Shown piece by piece: positions 27,402 to 29,579 of a stretch of DNA of 29,579 nucleotides (positions within the stretch are counted from its first letter, which is position 1; each line of letters opens with the position of its first letter). This stretch comes from an uncultured Pelagibacteraceae bacterium (lineage in GTDB: Bacteria; Pseudomonadota; Alphaproteobacteria; Pelagibacterales; Pelagibacteraceae), in the NCBI GenBank assembly GCA_902608065.1, contig CACLMO010000006.1:1-29579 (forward strand). Direction: 5' to 3'. A program made the translations under genes and the position numbers. A model generated the notes under the pieces. It was not told the origin of the DNA and did no database searches. It worked only from the letters and a program-made list of their open reading frames with translations.

Positions 27402-29579
27402 ATGAGATACTTTAATAAAATATTTATCATTTTTCTTATTTTTTTCATATTTCTGGCAAGCAAGTCATATTCAGAAGTAGTAAAAAAAGTAGTTTCCTCT
27501 GGCAATGAAAGGGTATCTCTTGAAACTATAGTAATTTTTGGTGATATCACCATAGGAAAAAACTACGAGTCTGAAGACATTTCATTAATTATAAAAAAAC
27601 TTTATGAGACCAATTATTTTTCTAGCATATCAGTAGAATTAGATAATGGTTTATTAAAAATCACAGTTAAAGAAAATCCAATTATCAATACAATAGAATT
27701 TCGCGGAGAAAAAGCAGAAAAATACAAGGAAGCTATTTCTGAATATTTATCACTCAGAGAAAAAGGTTCTTTCGTGAAAAATTTTATTAAAACGGATGTT
27801 GGTATATTAAAACAATTTTATAAAAATTTAGGTTTTTATTTTGTAAAAATTGAGGTTGAGATAGCTAAACTAAATAATAATAGAGTAGATTTAATTTATC
27901 TAATAGAAAAAGGTGAAAAAGCTAAAATTTCTAAAATCTATTTTTTAGGGGATAAGAAAATAAGAACTAAAAGATTAGCTGATGTCATTACATCTCAAGA
28001 AGCAAGACTTTGGAAATTTTTATCAAAAAATGTTTATTTAAATAAAAGTAGAATTGAATTAGACAAGAGACTCTTAAAAAATTATTATAGAAATAAAGGA
28101 TATTACGAAGCACAAATTACATCAAGTAATGTTGAGTATTCTGAAGGAGAGGGTTTTGTTTTAACTTATAGCATTGAAGCAGGAAAAAAATATAGATTTA
28201 AAAAAATATCAGCTGAAGTTTCAAAAGCACTAGATCAAAATGCTTTTTTATCTCTAGAAAAAGAATTTAATAAGGTTATTGGCAAGAATTATTCTCAAAG
28301 AAGATTAACAAAGATTTTAAATAAAATAGATCTGTTAAGTGAACAGAAAGAATTACAATTTATTAATCATAGTGTTACAGAAACTTTAATTGGTGATGGA
28401 GTAGAAGTTAAAATTAATATTTTTGAAGGAAAAAAATTTATAATTGAAAGAGTAAACATAGTTGGTAATAACGTTACAAATGATTCAGTTATAAGAAGTG
28501 AATTGATAGTGGATGAAGGTGACCCTTATAGTGTCCTTTTAATTAACAAATCTATAAACAAGCTTAAAGCGAGAGGTATTTTTGGAAATGTTAAACATAG
28601 AGTAACAGAGGGATCTTCTTCAGATCTTAAAGTTTTAGAAATAGCTGTTGAAGAAAAGGCTACTGGTGAAATTATTGCGGGAGCTGGAGTTGGTACGGAC
28701 GGAACATCATTTATGGCTTCAGTTGCTGAAAACAATTGGTTAGGAAGAGGAATTCAACTTAATACTTCACTAAATGTATCGGCGGCAAAAGTAAGTGGAA
28801 ATATTTCTTTAACTAATCCAAATTTTAATTACTCTGGCAATACAGTTTTTACTACATTAGATATTTCTTCATTAGATGTGGCTGAAACTTCTGGTTATGA
28901 GTCATCAAAAACTGGTTTTTCATTAGGAACAGAGTTTGAACAATATGAAAATATATATCTTTCTCCTTCTTTCATAGCTTCTTATGAAGATATTGAAGTT
29001 AAATCCACCGCTTCCAGTTCAGTAAAAAAAATGGATGGATCTTACACAAATATGGATTTTAATTATGCAATTACTGTAGATAAAAGGAATCAAGCTTTTC
29101 AACCTACAGAGGGATATAGAACAAGATTTATACAAACATTACCTATGATCATGGATTCATCTTCTTTTTTAAACGGTTTAGAAATAAGTACTTACCATGA
29201 TTTTAGTGATGATATAATCGGATCATTAAAATTTTATGGACGTTCAATACATGGGGTTGATGATGACGATGTAAGATTAACTAGTAGATTATTTCTGCCT
29301 CAAAAAAGATTAAGAGGATTTCAATATGGTAAGGTAGGACCAAAAGATGGAAGTGATTGGATTGGAGGTAATTACGCTTCTGCATTAGGATTAGAAGCTC
29401 AACTTCCAAACTTATTGCCAGAATCAACAAGAACTGACGTAAGCTTATTTTTAGACACAGGAAATGTCTGGCATGTTGATTATAATAATGCCCTTGATGA
29501 CACAAGTAAAATAAGGTCAGCCTTTGGTCTTGCGGCAAATATGTATACGCCAGTTGGACCACTTAGTATTACAATAGCT
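27402..29579 (+). CDS. bamA: Outer-membrane protein assembly factor BamA (3' partial)
   Basis: This is the central outer-membrane beta-barrel insertase of the BAM complex. The frame is open from the ATG at 27402 to the end of the window (726 codons), so the last strands are missing. A signal peptide covers about residues 1-24 (hydrophobic core then SKSYS-E). Five POTRA domains follow, beginning near residues 25, 94, 174, 264 and 347, and the barrel begins around 425 (ATGEIIAGAGVGTDG). The conserved loop-6 motif LRGF is at 637-640 within RLRGFQYGKVG, and FLDTGNVW is near the end. Omp85-family proteins such as TamA are less likely: five POTRAs and the cdsA-dxr context favour BamA. Confidence 0.95.
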   Translation, partial: MRYFNKIFIIFLIFFIFLASKSYSEVVKKVVSSGNERVSLETIVIFGDITIGKNYESEDISLIIKKLYETNYFSSISVELDNGLLKITVKENPIINTIEFRGEKAEKYKEAISEYLSLREKGSFVKNFIKTDVGILKQFYKNLGFYFVKIEVEIAKLNNNRVDLIYLIEKGEKAKISKIYFLGDKKIRTKRLADVITSQEARLWKFLSKNVYLNKSRIELDKRLLKNYYRNKGYYEAQITSSNVEYSEGEGFVLTYSIEAGKKYRFKKISAEVSKALDQNAFLSLEKEFNKVIGKNYSQRRLTKILNKIDLLSEQKELQFINHSVTETLIGDGVEVKINIFEGKKFIIERVNIVGNNVTNDSVIRSELIVDEGDPYSVLLINKSINKLKARGIFGNVKHRVTEGSSSDLKVLEIAVEEKATGEIIAGAGVGTDGTSFMASVAENNWLGRGIQLNTSLNVSAAKVSGNISLTNPNFNYSGNTVFTTLDISSLDVAETSGYESSKTGFSLGTEFEQYENIYLSPSFIASYEDIEVKSTASSSVKKMDGSYTNMDFNYAITVDKRNQAFQPTEGYRTRFIQTLPMIMDSSSFLNGLEISTYHDFSDDIIGSLKFYGRSIHGVDDDDVRLTSRLFLPQKRLRGFQYGKVGPKDGSDWIGGNYASALGLEAQLPNLLPESTRTDVSLFLDTGNVWHVDYNNALDDTSKIRSAFGLAANMYTPVGPLSITIA

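Noticed and set aside
27281..27553. 90-residue open frame on the minus strand across dxr-bamA
   Set aside because: It covers the dxr 3' end and the bamA signal peptide in antisense, and shows only low-complexity residues; it does not hide an rseP remnant that I can recognise.
29281..29562. 93-residue open frame on the minus strand near the window end
   Set aside because: It is antisense to the bamA barrel, whose LRGF motif and FLDTGNVW block are clearly coding on the + strand.
1..29579. CRISPR arrays, insertion sequences, tRNAs, rRNAs or attachment sites
   Set aside because: I saw no direct-repeat/spacer pattern, transposase, cloverleaf, rRNA segment or integrase; coding sequence covers nearly the whole window.

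Overview
The window is a dense block of housekeeping genes from a very AT-rich alphaproteobacterium. Its most likely source is the SAR11 clade (Pelagibacterales): lysine/isoleucine/asparagine-rich proteins, almost no intergenic DNA, every gene on the + strand, and a long nuo operon running into birA, coaX, rnj, proS, lolC, lolD, dnaE, rpsB and tsf. The SAR11 placement rests on composition, gene order and the rpsB leader RNA, not on a database search.

Layout: (1) 3-12784 holds respiratory complex I genes nuoC (5' end outside the window) to nuoN, in the usual order without insertions. (2) 12784-17160 holds birA (biotin protein ligase), coaX (type III pantothenate kinase), rnj (RNase J) and proS (prolyl-tRNA synthetase). 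(3) 17157-19068 holds lolC and lolD, the lipoprotein-release ABC transporter. (4) 19061-22483 is dnaE (DNA polymerase III alpha). (5) 22484-22605 is the only sizeable non-coding stretch (122 nt) and contains a structured leader of rpsB. (6) 22606-24913 holds the translation genes rpsB, tsf and frr. (7) 24910-29579 holds envelope and isoprenoid genes: uppS, cdsA, dxr and bamA (3' end outside the window). No other gap exceeds 13 nt, and no stretch of 300 bases lacks a gene.

Neighbouring genes overlap by 1, 4 or 8 nt or are nearly contiguous, which suggests long polycistronic transcripts with coupled translation. Complex I and coenzyme synthesis lead into RNA turnover, tRNA charging, lipoprotein trafficking and replication; the rpsB leader probably resets control for the ribosomal and envelope genes.

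There are no mobile elements, CRISPR arrays, tRNAs, rRNAs or defence genes, and I found no new multi-gene system. The points worth a second look are subtle: pyrH is absent from the tsf-frr slot and rseP from the dxr-bamA slot, BirA lacks its C-terminal domain, UppS has a changed residue in a conserved motif, DXR has divergent motif positions, the rpsB leader can form a pseudoknot, and several essential genes carry long A-tracts.
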